From Clostridia bacterium (lineage in GTDB: Bacteria > Bacillota > Clostridia > Oscillospirales > Acutalibacteraceae), in contig JAFQSP010000001.1 of assembly GCA_017409475.1 (NCBI GenBank), forward strand, positions 1 through 64,000: a stretch of DNA of 64,000 bases, written 5' to 3'. A program made the position numbers and the translations under genes. Below the pieces are notes generated by a model that was not told the DNA's origin, did not search any database, and saw only the letters and a program-made list of their open reading frames with translations. The first letter of the stretch is position 1, and the number at the start of each line of letters is the position of its first letter. This document shows, in pieces, positions 18,664-28,324 of the stretch.

Positions 18664-19812
18664 ATGAAAAAGGTCTGTTTTATTACTACGGTGTCTCTTA
18701 CCCTTCGAACCTTCTTTCTTCCTCAAATGGAATATATAAAAGAGAAACATAAGGATTGGGAGATATACTGTATATGTGATAGTGATGATACGGTAGGTCA
18801 GCTTGGCGACAGCGTAACCTATATCCCGGTTAAGATTACTCGGGGAGCAAGTCTTTCGGGCATTAGCTCGGTAATTGCACTTTTAAAGGTTTTCAAAAAG
18901 TACAAGTTTGATATGATTGTGTATTCCACTCCTAACGCTGCTTTTTACTCATCTATTGCGGGCAAGATAGCAGGAATAAAAAAACGTCTTTATTGCCAAT
19001 GGGGAATAAGATATGTGGGCTTTTCGGGCAAGGCGAGAAAGATTTTTAAGGCTATAGAAAAGATTACTTGCAAGCTTTCTACTCATGTAAATGCGGTAAG
19101 CGTTATGAATCGTCAGTTTGCAATTGACGAAAAGCTTTATCATGAAAAAAAGGCGGTAGTAGTTGGAAACGGCGGCACAATCGGCGTTGATTTAAGCGAT
19201 TTTCAGCTTTCGGAATATGATGAAATGAGAAGCAAGGTCCGCACCGAGCTTAACGTCACCGACCAAACGCTTTTCGGCTTTGTGGGCCGAATTTGCAAGG
19301 ACAAGGGGTCAAAGGAACTGCTCGAAGCGGTAAAAATGTTTAACGATGCCGATAGGATAAAGCTTGTTTGTGTCGGCGGTGATGAGCTGAATTCGGGTGA
19401 CATTCCCGAATCTCTTTTAGAATGGGCAAAGGGAAGTGACCGAATTATTTTCACCGGCGAGGTTTCGCCCGATATAATAAAGGGATATTACGCTGCTTTT
19501 GACGTGCTTGTTCACCCAACCTATCGCGAGGGCTTTGGAATGGTTTTACAGGAAGCAGGAGCTATGCGTTGCCCGATTATTACAACCGAAATTCCAGGAG
19601 CAAGCGAGGTAATGGACAACGGAAGCTCATGCTTGCTCATTCCGGTAAAGGATAGCAAGGCGCTTTTTGATGCGATGAAAAAGATTTCATCGGATAAAGC
19701 CCTTTGCGAAGAAATGGGAAATAATGCCCGTCTTAAAGTAGAAGAATGCTACGAAAGAAATTTAATGCTAAATAACCAGTTAGAAAGATACGAAAGTCTA
19801 TTGGAGGCATAA
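18664..19812 (+). CDS. Glycosyltransferase family 4, PglA-like
   Basis: The ATG at 18664 follows GAGGTG and is preferred over a GTG six bases upstream, giving 382 residues. The GT-B fold is shown by GFVGRICKDKGSKELLEAV, the nucleotide-sugar site THPTYREGFGMVLQEAGAM-type segment (near residue 280-300) and PIITTEIPGASEV. It is the first transferase after the bacillosamine module and is therefore the best candidate to add the second sugar onto the lipid-linked primer. Acceptor and donor cannot be read from sequence. Confidence 0.9.
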   Translation: MKKVCFITTVSLTLRTFFLPQMEYIKEKHKDWEIYCICDSDDTVGQLGDSVTYIPVKITRGASLSGISSVIALLKVFKKYKFDMIVYSTPNAAFYSSIAGKIAGIKKRLYCQWGIRYVGFSGKARKIFKAIEKITCKLSTHVNAVSVMNRQFAIDEKLYHEKKAVVVGNGGTIGVDLSDFQLSEYDEMRSKVRTELNVTDQTLFGFVGRICKDKGSKELLEAVKMFNDADRIKLVCVGGDELNSGDIPESLLEWAKGSDRIIFTGEVSPDIIKGYYAAFDVLVHPTYREGFGMVLQEAGAMRCPIITTEIPGASEVMDNGSSCLLIPVKDSKALFDAMKKISSDKALCEEMGNNARLKVEECYERNLMLNNQLERYESLLEA

Positions 19813-19815
19813 AGT

Positions 19816-20625
19816 ATGTTAAAATTGATGCTTTTGACCGGTGACCCAACCTTTGCAAAGAGGGCACAGGACTGCGGAGTTGACCGAATATTTCTTGACC
19901 TCGAATATATCAACAAGGCCGACCGTCAAAAAGGACGCAACACCTTTATAACCCAGAACACAGTAGAGGATATACCTGCGCTGAGAGAGGTTATTGACAA
20001 ATCCGAGCTTTTGGTACGCGTTAACCCAATCAACCCCTCATCAAAGGCAGAGATTGACGCCGTTTGCAATTCGGGTGCCGATATAATTATGCTTCCGATG
20101 GTTTACGATGCCGACGATGTAAAGCGCTTTGTAGAGCTTGTCGGCGGAAGGGCAAAGACGGTGCCCATGATTGAAACGGCCCAGTCGTTTGTCCGTCTTG
20201 ACGATATTCTCGACGTTGATGGAGTGGACGAGCTGTTTGTCGGTCTCAACGATTTGCACATCAGTATGGAACTTAACTTTATGTTCGAGATACTCAGCGG
20301 CGGTCTTATTGACTATATGTCGCAAAAGATTTTGTCTAAGAATATCCCGTTTGGTTTCGGCGGAATGGCAAAAATCGGTGAAGGAATGCTTCCCGCTGAG
20401 CGCATTTTGGCCGAGCATTACCGACTTGGCTCGTCGAGTGTTATTCTTTCGCGTACCTTCCGTAACGAGAGGGATGCCGAAGGAAAGCCGATACTTGACC
20501 TTAAAAAAGAGATTCAAAAAATTCGTGATTACGAAGAAAAAATTACTTCGTGGACCGATACCGATTTTGCATCCAATAGAGAGGAAGTTAAGAATTGCGT
20601 CAACGCCATTCTTAACAGAATGTAA
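19816..20625 (+). CDS. HpcH/HpaI-type aldolase/citrate lyase family protein
   Basis: The 269-residue predicted (beta/alpha)8 barrel keeps the metal and substrate residues of class II pyruvate aldolases: LLVRVNP (Arg69), VPMIETAQ (Glu120) and GLNDLH (Asp146). Relatives cleave or form 4-hydroxy-2-keto acids or acyl-CoA thioesters. It lies 3 bases after a glycosyltransferase gene and 1 base before a hydroxyacid dehydrogenase gene, so it is part of the glycan operon. It may supply an unusual acid used to decorate the polymer. No substrate can be assigned. Confidence 0.8.
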   Translation: MLKLMLLTGDPTFAKRAQDCGVDRIFLDLEYINKADRQKGRNTFITQNTVEDIPALREVIDKSELLVRVNPINPSSKAEIDAVCNSGADIIMLPMVYDADDVKRFVELVGGRAKTVPMIETAQSFVRLDDILDVDGVDELFVGLNDLHISMELNFMFEILSGGLIDYMSQKILSKNIPFGFGGMAKIGEGMLPAERILAEHYRLGSSSVILSRTFRNERDAEGKPILDLKKEIQKIRDYEEKITSWTDTDFASNREEVKNCVNAILNRM

Positions 20626-20626
20626 A

Positions 20627-21559
20627 ATGCTTGTTTTAACCGATAAAAAACTTAATGAAACCGAGTTTTCAAAAGATGTAAAAGTGATAAAGCTAAATAG
20701 CTGCGCCGAGCTCAAAAACTATAGTGGCTCTGCCGATGTTGTCGCTTTATGCGGAAGTCGGGCTATGGCGATTACTGCCGAAAAGATGGATTTTCCGTCA
20801 ATGAAGCTTGTTCAGCTTACGAGCGCAGGATTTGATGGCGTACCCTTGGCCGAATATGCAAAACGGGGTATCCCTGTTTGTAATGCCGGTTCGGTTTACA
20901 GCGCACCGATGGCCGAAACAATTGTTTTTGGAATGCTCCAATTTGCAAAAAGGTATCGCAAGAATCCAAATAATCGTCGTTTCAAGCTGCTTAGAAAATA
21001 TAGCTTGATAACCGAGCTTGCTGATAAAAAGGTGCTTATCATGGGCGCAGGAAATATCGGTACAGCCGTTGCCGACAGATTAAAAGGTTTTTCCATGCAT
21101 ATTGACGGATACGATATTTTCGATGTAAAAAAACCGCAGTATGAAAAAATGCTTCATACACGCGATGAACTTATAAATGATATCGGTAATTACGACTATA
21201 TCGTTTGCACACTTCCTGACAACAATGACACACGCGGCTTTTTTGATAAAGAAATTTTTGGGTCAATGAATATAAATGCCGTGATAATTAATGTAGGACG
21301 ACGTGCCGTATTTAACGAAAACGATTTTTATACTGCGCTGAAAAATAAGGTAATCGGTGGTGCAGTGCTTGACATGTTTGAAAAGGTTCCGAACCCGATT
21401 ACAAATAAATTCAGACGCTTGTCAAATACGGTTATATTACCGGGAGTTGCGGCAATTTCTCAGGAGCTTAATGTGCGGCTTTGCGATTTAATGACCGAAA
21501 ATGTAAAGGCGGCAATCGAGGGTCAACCGTTATCTTTTATAGTAAATTCTGTGAAATAA
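20627..21559 (+). CDS. D-isomer-specific 2-hydroxyacid dehydrogenase-like protein
   Basis: The ATG at 20627 comes one base after the aldolase stop; earlier in-frame sequence is inside that gene. The 310-residue product has the NAD motif GAGNIG (140-145), the substrate arginine in INVGRRAVFNE and the Glu in LDMFEKVPNP. The catalytic histidine normally found in the TPH motif near the C-terminus is replaced: the segment reads VILPGVAAIS. It may use another base, act on an unusual substrate or be non-catalytic. The tight junction suggests it works with the aldolase on the same keto acid. Confidence 0.82.
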   Translation: MLVLTDKKLNETEFSKDVKVIKLNSCAELKNYSGSADVVALCGSRAMAITAEKMDFPSMKLVQLTSAGFDGVPLAEYAKRGIPVCNAGSVYSAPMAETIVFGMLQFAKRYRKNPNNRRFKLLRKYSLITELADKKVLIMGAGNIGTAVADRLKGFSMHIDGYDIFDVKKPQYEKMLHTRDELINDIGNYDYIVCTLPDNNDTRGFFDKEIFGSMNINAVIINVGRRAVFNENDFYTALKNKVIGGAVLDMFEKVPNPITNKFRRLSNTVILPGVAAISQELNVRLCDLMTENVKAAIEGQPLSFIVNSVK

Positions 21560-21578
21560 AAAATACGGAGTGAAATGA

Positions 21579-22529
21579 ATGTATTTTAGTATCATTGTAC
21601 CCGTTTACAATGTTGAAAAATATTTAAGTGAATGTATAGATAGCGTTTTGCGCCAAACATTTACCGATTATGAGCTTATTTTGGTTGATGACGGCTCAAA
21701 GGATGAAAGCGGTAAAATATGTGACCAATACGCTGAAAAGGATAACAGGATAAAGGTAATTCATAAGGGAAACGGCGGTCAATCATCGGCAAGAAACCGT
21801 GGCGTACAGCAGTCATCGGGGGAATACATTGTTTTTCTCGACAGTGACGATTTTATAAGTGAAGATACTTTTTTACAGGATATAAAGGAAACTTCAGCGG
21901 AAACCGACGTTATCGTTTATAGATATAAAAAATATTTCGAGGATGGAAGGGAAGAGGAGGTAGCTGTACCTTCTGTTACCTCTACGGAAAAGAATGAATT
22001 TTTACGTCAGCTTGTAATAGGAGATGCGTTTTTCTGTTCCTGCTGGTCAAAGAGTGTAAAGGCATCCTTGTTAAAGGAAAACAGCATTCTTTTTGACGAA
22101 TCATTACGCTGTGAAGATATGGATTGGTACTATTCTGTTGTACAAGTAGCTCAAACCTTTGCATTTATTGATAAACCGTTTGTAAGCTACCGCCAGCGTG
22201 AAAATTCGGTTACATCATCGTTTAATAAAAAGAGCATTACCGACTATATCATTACAATAGATAAATGGTATTCAAATTTTAAGAGTATAGATGATGAACA
22301 TTTTAGAATTACAATGCTTTCATCTCTGGCAAAGTTGTATTGTAATTTAATTATTTCATATTCACGAAATTCTAAATTGTTAAAAGAGGAAAAGAAACAA
22401 ATTTTTTCTTTTAAACCGTTACTGAAATACAATTTAAATCCACGCACCCGAATAATAGGTAAATGTTCAAAAATATTTGGGCTCAACATAACCTGTAAAC
22501 TGCTTAAAATAATAGATAAAATCAGGTGA
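21579..22529 (+). CDS. Glycosyltransferase family 2
   Basis: The 316-residue GT-A enzyme begins with IIVPVYNVEKYLSECIDSVL, has LILVDDGSKDESG and NRGVQQSSGEYIVFLDSDDF (DSD metal motif), and a CEDMDWYYSV acceptor-side segment. It has no membrane helices and should act at the cytosolic face on the lipid-linked intermediate. From here to about 31640 the DNA is visibly more AT-rich than the two ends of the operon, typical of the exchangeable middle of a glycan locus. Confidence 0.92.
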   Translation: MYFSIIVPVYNVEKYLSECIDSVLRQTFTDYELILVDDGSKDESGKICDQYAEKDNRIKVIHKGNGGQSSARNRGVQQSSGEYIVFLDSDDFISEDTFLQDIKETSAETDVIVYRYKKYFEDGREEEVAVPSVTSTEKNEFLRQLVIGDAFFCSCWSKSVKASLLKENSILFDESLRCEDMDWYYSVVQVAQTFAFIDKPFVSYRQRENSVTSSFNKKSITDYIITIDKWYSNFKSIDDEHFRITMLSSLAKLYCNLIISYSRNSKLLKEEKKQIFSFKPLLKYNLNPRTRIIGKCSKIFGLNITCKLLKIIDKIR

Positions 22530-22533
22530 TTGA

Positions 22534-23835
22534 ATGAAACTGCCAAAGGTTTTGGTTATCGGTATAAACTCGTGGCGAGATAATACCGGAATAAATACGT
22601 TAATAAATTTTTTTAAAGACTGGGATAAGGAAAATCTTGCCCATTTATATACAAAATCGAATTTGCCAAAGACTGAAATTTGCGATACGTTTTTTCGAAT
22701 TTCGGAAAATTCGGTTATAAAAAGTGTACTTAAAAGAAGTATAAAAACCGGTATGATTGTCGAAAACGAGACGGTTATATCCGATGAAGATAAAAAAGCA
22801 GCAGAAGAAGAAAAGAAGAGATACGCAAGTAAGGGTAAATCAAGCTTAATTTTAAGCATTTGCCGTGAACTTGTTTGGAAATTCGGTAAATGGAAAACAA
22901 AAGAACTTGATGAATTCATCGAAAATTATGATGCCGACATCCTTTTTCTGCCCATTTATCCTACAATATATATGTGCCGAATTCAGAAATATATAATAAA
23001 AAAAACCGGTAAACCGGCCGTAACCTATCTTGCCGACGATAATTATACCTACAAGTCGGTGTCAAAAAATCCGCTTTCTCTCTTACATCGATTCTTTTTG
23101 AGACGGTATGTAAAATATATTGTGCAAGAGAGCAAGCAGCTCATGGTCATCGCACCTAAGCAAAAGGAAGAATATGACAAAGCCTTTGATAAAGATAGCG
23201 TGGTTTTAACCAAGGGAATTGATTTTTCCGACCTTAAATTTGAACCGAAGCAGGTATCTAATCCAATAAAAATGGTTTATACGGGTAAATTGATTATCGG
23301 ACGTGACAGGTCGCTTTCATTGATAGCCGATGCTCTCGGCGAAATAAATAAAAACGGAACCCGTCTCGAACTTGATATATATACCACTGAAACCCTTTCA
23401 AAAAAACAGCAGTCGGCACTCAACCGAAATGGCTGCAGTGTAAAAGGTGCTCTTTCATTAGACGAGGTTCAGGCGGTTCAAAAGGCGGCGGATATTCTCG
23501 TTTTTGTCGAAGGTCTTGAAAATAGGTATAAAAATATTGCTCGACTTTCATTCTCGACAAAAATTACCGATTATCTTAAAAGTGGAAAGTGCATTTTTGC
23601 CATCGGTGATAAGGAGATAGCACCGATTGATTATTTTAATCGATACGATTCGGCTATTACGGCATCAAGCTGTGACGAGGTATACAAAAAGCTTGTTGAA
23701 ATCATTGACAATCCCGAAATTATTAATTTGTACGGTGAAAAGGCTTTCAATTGCGGAAAAGAAAATCACGATATATTAGAAACGGATAAATTGCTGAAAA
23801 GCACGATTGCAGAAATTTTTAAGGAGGATAAATAA
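22534..23835 (+). CDS. GT-B fold glycosyltransferase
   Basis: The protein has 433 residues. The N-terminal half is poorly conserved (a charged, helical 85-115 region, then ILFLPIYPTIYMCRIQKY). The C-terminal half shows the GT-B pattern: KMVYTGKLIIGRDRSLSLIA, SLDEVQAVQKAADILVFVE and a sugar-nucleotide-side segment FSTKITDYLKSGKCIFAI. It fits GT1/GT4-like transferases, donor unknown. Its stop overlaps the next start by one base (TAATG). Confidence 0.8.
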   Translation: MKLPKVLVIGINSWRDNTGINTLINFFKDWDKENLAHLYTKSNLPKTEICDTFFRISENSVIKSVLKRSIKTGMIVENETVISDEDKKAAEEEKKRYASKGKSSLILSICRELVWKFGKWKTKELDEFIENYDADILFLPIYPTIYMCRIQKYIIKKTGKPAVTYLADDNYTYKSVSKNPLSLLHRFFLRRYVKYIVQESKQLMVIAPKQKEEYDKAFDKDSVVLTKGIDFSDLKFEPKQVSNPIKMVYTGKLIIGRDRSLSLIADALGEINKNGTRLELDIYTTETLSKKQQSALNRNGCSVKGALSLDEVQAVQKAADILVFVEGLENRYKNIARLSFSTKITDYLKSGKCIFAIGDKEIAPIDYFNRYDSAITASSCDEVYKKLVEIIDNPEIINLYGEKAFNCGKENHDILETDKLLKSTIAEIFKEDK

Positions 23836-24905
23836 TGCAAACTGCAACAATAGGAATTAAGCAAAAAAAGAACTATTTTGCGCTTGATATAGTAAAGTTT
23901 TTTTGTGCTGTGCTAATAATTGCTGCTCATTTCAGTACCGAAAGATGTAATTTTTCAGGACTTGTTGATTATGCGTTTTCCTTGTATATTTTTGCCGTTC
24001 CATTCTTTTTTACATGTAGCGGATTTTTGTTTTTTAACAATCTGAACAAGTATGAGTCAAAGGAAGAAAAATTTGCATATTTTAAAAAATATCAAAAGCG
24101 TCTATGGATAATGTACGGATGCTGGTCATTGGTATATTTTACTTATGTTGTGTATTACTGGATTAAAAAAGGGGTTTTCGGTATTCCTCAGTTTTTAAAA
24201 TACCTTCATATGGCGGTAACCATTCAAACATATTCGACTATTTGGTTTTTGCCTGCCCTTGCAATAGGAATTGCAGTGACTTATTATTTAGTGAACAGGT
24301 TTTCTAAAAAGACGATTTTATTAATTGTATCGTTTTTATATTTGTTTAGTATGCTTGGGGCGTCTTACAATTTTGTATTAGAAGGAACCTTTTTAGAGGG
24401 TTTTTTCGATTTATATCTTTTAGTTTTCAAATCCAGCAGAAACGGACTTTTTAATGCAGTTCCATTTATTTTTATGGGTTATCTTTGCACTCAAGAAACT
24501 AAAAGCGAAGAAACAAAATTAGCCGTCAAAGATATTTTATTATCGATACTGTTTATTGCTTTAACAATAGTTGAATGTGTAATTTTGAAATTTAAGTTTG
24601 ACGTTAGCGGCGGCGACGTAGTTTTGTTTCTTGTGCCAAGTTCTTATTATGTCGTTAAGTTGTGCGTTTCAATTCAGTTAAAGGAAAATAAAATTTGGCT
24701 TTGGATGAGAAATTTGAGCCTTCTTATGTTCTTATCACAGCGTCTTTTCTTAACTATATTAATCGACGAGGTTCCGATATTTAAAAATTTTGTTACTTGG
24801 AACGGTTATTTTGGATTAATTGTAATATTAACGCTTATAATTGCTTTTTCTTATTGCTTTATAAAACTTAGTAAAAGGATAAAGCTTCTTAAATATTTCA
24901 TGTAG
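23835..24905 (+). CDS. Membrane acyltransferase, acyltransferase-3 family
   Basis: The 356-residue integral membrane protein has about ten helices. The N-terminal LDIVKFFCAVLIIAAHF carries the conserved early His of acyltransferase-3 (OafA/WecH-type) enzymes, and FAVPFFFTCSGFLFF matches the second family motif. It probably O-acetylates a sugar of the repeat unit or of the finished chain at the membrane. The acyl group and target sugar are inference. Confidence 0.85.
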   Translation: MQTATIGIKQKKNYFALDIVKFFCAVLIIAAHFSTERCNFSGLVDYAFSLYIFAVPFFFTCSGFLFFNNLNKYESKEEKFAYFKKYQKRLWIMYGCWSLVYFTYVVYYWIKKGVFGIPQFLKYLHMAVTIQTYSTIWFLPALAIGIAVTYYLVNRFSKKTILLIVSFLYLFSMLGASYNFVLEGTFLEGFFDLYLLVFKSSRNGLFNAVPFIFMGYLCTQETKSEETKLAVKDILLSILFIALTIVECVILKFKFDVSGGDVVLFLVPSSYYVVKLCVSIQLKENKIWLWMRNLSLLMFLSQRLFLTILIDEVPIFKNFVTWNGYFGLIVILTLIIAFSYCFIKLSKRIKLLKYFM

Positions 24906-24915
24906 GTGATAAAAA

Positions 24916-26121
24916 GTGCGGGTTTTACAGGTCAATGCCGTTTACGGTATTGGTAGTACTGGAGTTATAGTTGAGGATATACATAGGCTTTCAATCGAAA
25001 AGGGGATTGAGTCCTATGCAGCTTATTCTACAACTAATAAGAGTGAAGTGCCAAACGGATATAAAATTGGCAATAATTCAGGAAAGAAAATTCACGCATT
25101 ATTTAGTAGAATAAATGGTAAGCAGGCGTATTTTTCGAGATATTCAACTCGTAAATTCCTACAATATATTGATAAAATAAAACCCGACATAGTTCATCTT
25201 CATAATCTTCACAGCAACTACATTAACCTAAACATGCTTCTTAAATATTTAGCAAAAAAGGATATAAAAACGGTAATAACTCTGCATGATTGCTGGTTTT
25301 ATACCGGCGGCTGTTTTCATTACACATCAGCCGACTGCTATAAGTGGTTGGGCGGCTGTGGCGATTGCCCTAAAAAAACGGCTGATACACCGGCCTATCT
25401 TTTTGACCGGTCAAATAAGATTTTGGCCGATAGAAAAAAATATTTCAGCGCTATTAAGAATCTTACAGTAACCGGTGTATCACAATGGATATTGAATGAG
25501 TCAAAACGCGGGATTTTTCATAAAAACAACGGTGTTGTTATTTATAACGGCGTTGATACCGAGCTTTTTTGCCCAACCGATTCGGATTTAAGAAAGAAAT
25601 ATGATTCGGATGATAAATTTGTCATTCTCGCGCCTGCTAATAAAATGCTGAATCCAGCTAATAAAAAGGTTTTTAAAGAGGTTGTAGAGTCGCTTGACGA
25701 TAAGGCTGTGATATGGCTTTTTGCCTGCCCAAAGGAAAGGCAAAACAATCTTCCCGATAAGGTTGTCCCGATTGATTATGTCACCGAAAGAAAAGAGTTG
25801 ATTAAGCTTTATTCAGCAGCTGATGTTATGCTTAATCCAACACGTGAGGAATCACTTTCGCTGCTTAATGTTGAATGCTTGTCTTGCGGAACGCCTGTAA
25901 TTACCTTTAAAAATACGGGTGTTAAGGAAACGGTTGATAATATTTCTAGCTTTAGCGTTGAAAATGATGATACTAAAGCAATTTTAGAGAAATTAAGTGA
26001 AATAAAAATAAAAGGAAAGTCTTATTATTCGGCTGACTGTCAAAAGCATGTTGCCGAAAAATTTGAAAAGAATGAAAATTATAATAGGTATATAGAATTA
26101 TATACCAAGCTTTGTAACTGA
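24916..26121 (+). CDS. Glycosyltransferase family 4
   Basis: This 401-residue GT-B enzyme starts at GTG after TAGGTGAT. Visible are VLQVNAVYGIGSTG, PDIVHLHNLHSNYINL, LHDCWFYTGGCFHY and a cysteine-containing insert (GGCGDCPKK). The donor-site region has ADVMLNPTREESLSLLNVE and SCGTPVITFKNTGVKETV. The N-terminal segment resembles WcaC/WcaL-type transferases of extracellular-polysaccharide loci. Donor sugar unknown. Confidence 0.9.
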   Translation: MRVLQVNAVYGIGSTGVIVEDIHRLSIEKGIESYAAYSTTNKSEVPNGYKIGNNSGKKIHALFSRINGKQAYFSRYSTRKFLQYIDKIKPDIVHLHNLHSNYINLNMLLKYLAKKDIKTVITLHDCWFYTGGCFHYTSADCYKWLGGCGDCPKKTADTPAYLFDRSNKILADRKKYFSAIKNLTVTGVSQWILNESKRGIFHKNNGVVIYNGVDTELFCPTDSDLRKKYDSDDKFVILAPANKMLNPANKKVFKEVVESLDDKAVIWLFACPKERQNNLPDKVVPIDYVTERKELIKLYSAADVMLNPTREESLSLLNVECLSCGTPVITFKNTGVKETVDNISSFSVENDDTKAILEKLSEIKIKGKSYYSADCQKHVAEKFEKNENYNRYIELYTKLCN

Positions 26122-26140
26122 TTTTATCAAGGGGATAAAA

Positions 26141-27367
26141 ATGCAAGAAAATAAACTGATAGAGAAAAAGGGAATGGGTCCGTTTGAGATTTTGCTCATA
26201 GCATTCTTTACGGCATACAGTATTCTTCCATCATTTGGAGCAAGCTTTCCGTTTGTGGTTGTTCTAATGGTAACTCTCGGATATTGTCTGTGTATAGCGC
26301 TTTTCGAAAGAAAGGCAAGCTCAATGGTTTCCCGTTTTTTGATAATGATTACGGTATTGGTTTTGGCATACGTATTTACCTGTAATACATATACCATTGC
26401 GTCAAGTGCATCAAATCGAGAATTAAAGATATTTATATCTAAAATGAATAACTATTTAATGATGTTTTTTCCGTTACTGATGTTTTATCGTTTAAAGGAA
26501 CATGCAGGCGAGCGTAATAAAAAGTTCCTTTTATATTTGGCATATGCTTTGGTAGCATACGTTTTTGTAAAAACTCTTACCGAAATGATTGCGAATCCCG
26601 GAATTACACGCCATTGGTCAGAGTTTGCGGAAATTTCCGAATCAAATATAGGAAGTTATTCTTTTGTTTATTCGATACCATATATTGCAGTAATTTTCGG
26701 TATGTTTTTATTATATGCAAGGTCTTCTCTTGCAAAGATAATTTTCTTTGGATGTATTATCGTGTGCTTTTATTTTTTGCTTCTTGCCCAGTATACGTTA
26801 GCCCTTCTCATAACCATTATTGGTTTAGTATTATTGTTCGTTCAGGTTTACGACTCGGTATCTATAAAGGCGCTAATCGTTTGTTTGGTAATAGCTTTTT
26901 TTGTATTAGCTCCATATATATTCAACTGGCTTGCTGATAACGTGCCTTCTGAATCAATGTCAATTCGTTTAAGAGAAATCGGTGATTTCTTTAGTTCCGG
27001 TGATGCTTCGAGTGAAAACCTTGGCGGTCGAATGACCCTGTATATTGCAGCGTTTAAGGATTTTTTAAGAAGCCCTCTTTATGGACATGAGGTTTTGGGT
27101 TATGATCCACATTCAACGTTCTTAAACATTTTGTCCGATACCGGGTTATTAGGATTTATACCGTTTATATATGTATTTACCGGTTGCAATAAGGTGTCGA
27201 AATTGCTACTCGGTGAAAGCGCAAAGTTGTTTACGCCGATATTTTTTATGCTGGTAGCTATGGGTCTTACTAATCCGATACATTCAGCACGGCAAATTTC
27301 GCTTGCGGTATGGTTTATTGTTCCGCTTACAATCGATTTGTATATAAATAAAAGAGAGGTTGAATAA
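26141..27367 (+). CDS. wzy: Wzy-type O-antigen polymerase/ligase family protein
   Basis: The 408-residue polytopic protein has about eleven or twelve helices and one large outside loop (about residues 270-325, with GDASSENLGGRMTLYIAAFKD-type content and SPLYGHEVLGYDPHSTFLNI). The GHNxxL-like GYDPHSTFLNILSDTGLLG is typical of O-antigen polymerases/ligases. With the flippase at 29156 it indicates a Wzx/Wzy route, in which repeats are joined outside the membrane. Confidence 0.85.
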   Translation: MQENKLIEKKGMGPFEILLIAFFTAYSILPSFGASFPFVVVLMVTLGYCLCIALFERKASSMVSRFLIMITVLVLAYVFTCNTYTIASSASNRELKIFISKMNNYLMMFFPLLMFYRLKEHAGERNKKFLLYLAYALVAYVFVKTLTEMIANPGITRHWSEFAEISESNIGSYSFVYSIPYIAVIFGMFLLYARSSLAKIIFFGCIIVCFYFLLLAQYTLALLITIIGLVLLFVQVYDSVSIKALIVCLVIAFFVLAPYIFNWLADNVPSESMSIRLREIGDFFSSGDASSENLGGRMTLYIAAFKDFLRSPLYGHEVLGYDPHSTFLNILSDTGLLGFIPFIYVFTGCNKVSKLLLGESAKLFTPIFFMLVAMGLTNPIHSARQISLAVWFIVPLTIDLYINKREVE

Positions 27368-27368
27368 A

Positions 27369-28313
27369 ATGAAAGAGTGGAAGGTTGACGTACCGGTTCT
27401 TTTAATATTTTTTGCACGCAGTGACACCTTTGAGAAGGTGTTTGAAGCGGTAAGAGAAGCTCGACCCAGCACACTTCTTTTGTGGCAGGACGGACCTCGC
27501 GAAAACAGACCTGACGATATTGAAAATATAAATAAATGCCGACGAATTGCCGAAAACATTGATTGGGACTGTACCGTATATAAAATGTACAACGAAAAGA
27601 ACATTGGTTGCGATCCGTCAATTTTTTACGCATATAATTGGGCATTTACCCATGTTGATAGGTGCATATTTCTCGAAGATGATCAGGTGCCTTGCCAGTC
27701 ATATTTTCGCTTCTGCAAGGAATTGCTTGATAGGTATGAAAACGATACAAGAATAAGCCATATTTGCGGATACAATTATACCGAAATAGCTCCTGATTGT
27801 GATGCTGATTATTTGTTTGCTACATCGGGAAGCGGAGCATGGGCAACATGGAAAAGGGTTGCTGATATGTGGGATGGCAAATACAGGTTTTTGGATGATA
27901 AGCTTGCAACTGATAATGTAAAGGTTCAGTATGGAGCACTTGCAGATATATCTCTCAGCTGCGCCGAACGTCATCGGAAGACGGGTAAGGAGTTTTGGGA
28001 AAGCATAGTAGGATGTAATTGTCTTTATAACAATATGCTGTCAATTATTCCGAAAAAGAATTTGGTATCAAATATGGGATTGACTCACGATTCGGTACAT
28101 AGCAACACTAATAAAAAGTACTTGCCAAAGGTTACAAGCAACCTTTTTGAAATGAAGACTTATGAGTTGGAATTTCCGATGAAACACCCGGATTATGTTA
28201 TTGAAAATAAGGCGTACAGAAAAAAGGTTAATGTAATTATGGGTACAGGTCATCCGTTGAGAGTAAAGTGGAGACAGCTGGTTCATTCTTTTAAAAAAAT
28301 ATTTATTAAATAG
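27369..28313 (+). CDS. GT-A-like glycosyltransferase, HlpA-like
   Basis: Start ATG 27369 follows AGAGAGG and lies one base beyond the Wzy stop; 314 residues. It opens VDVPVLLIFFARSDTFEKVFEAV, then LLLWQDGPRENR, a conserved NEKNIGCDPSIFYAYNWAF and the acidic metal-type motif FLEDDQVP. The pattern is that of GT2-related proteins annotated as hemolytic protein HlpA-like in polysaccharide loci. Donor unknown. Confidence 0.75.
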   Translation: MKEWKVDVPVLLIFFARSDTFEKVFEAVREARPSTLLLWQDGPRENRPDDIENINKCRRIAENIDWDCTVYKMYNEKNIGCDPSIFYAYNWAFTHVDRCIFLEDDQVPCQSYFRFCKELLDRYENDTRISHICGYNYTEIAPDCDADYLFATSGSGAWATWKRVADMWDGKYRFLDDKLATDNVKVQYGALADISLSCAERHRKTGKEFWESIVGCNCLYNNMLSIIPKKNLVSNMGLTHDSVHSNTNKKYLPKVTSNLFEMKTYELEFPMKHPDYVIENKAYRKKVNVIMGTGHPLRVKWRQLVHSFKKIFIK

Positions 28314-28324
28314 AGGAAATTATT

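Noticed and set aside
20171-20626. Upstream extension of the hydroxyacid dehydrogenase frame
   Set aside because: It is the out-of-frame shadow of the aldolase gene; the true ATG is at 20627.
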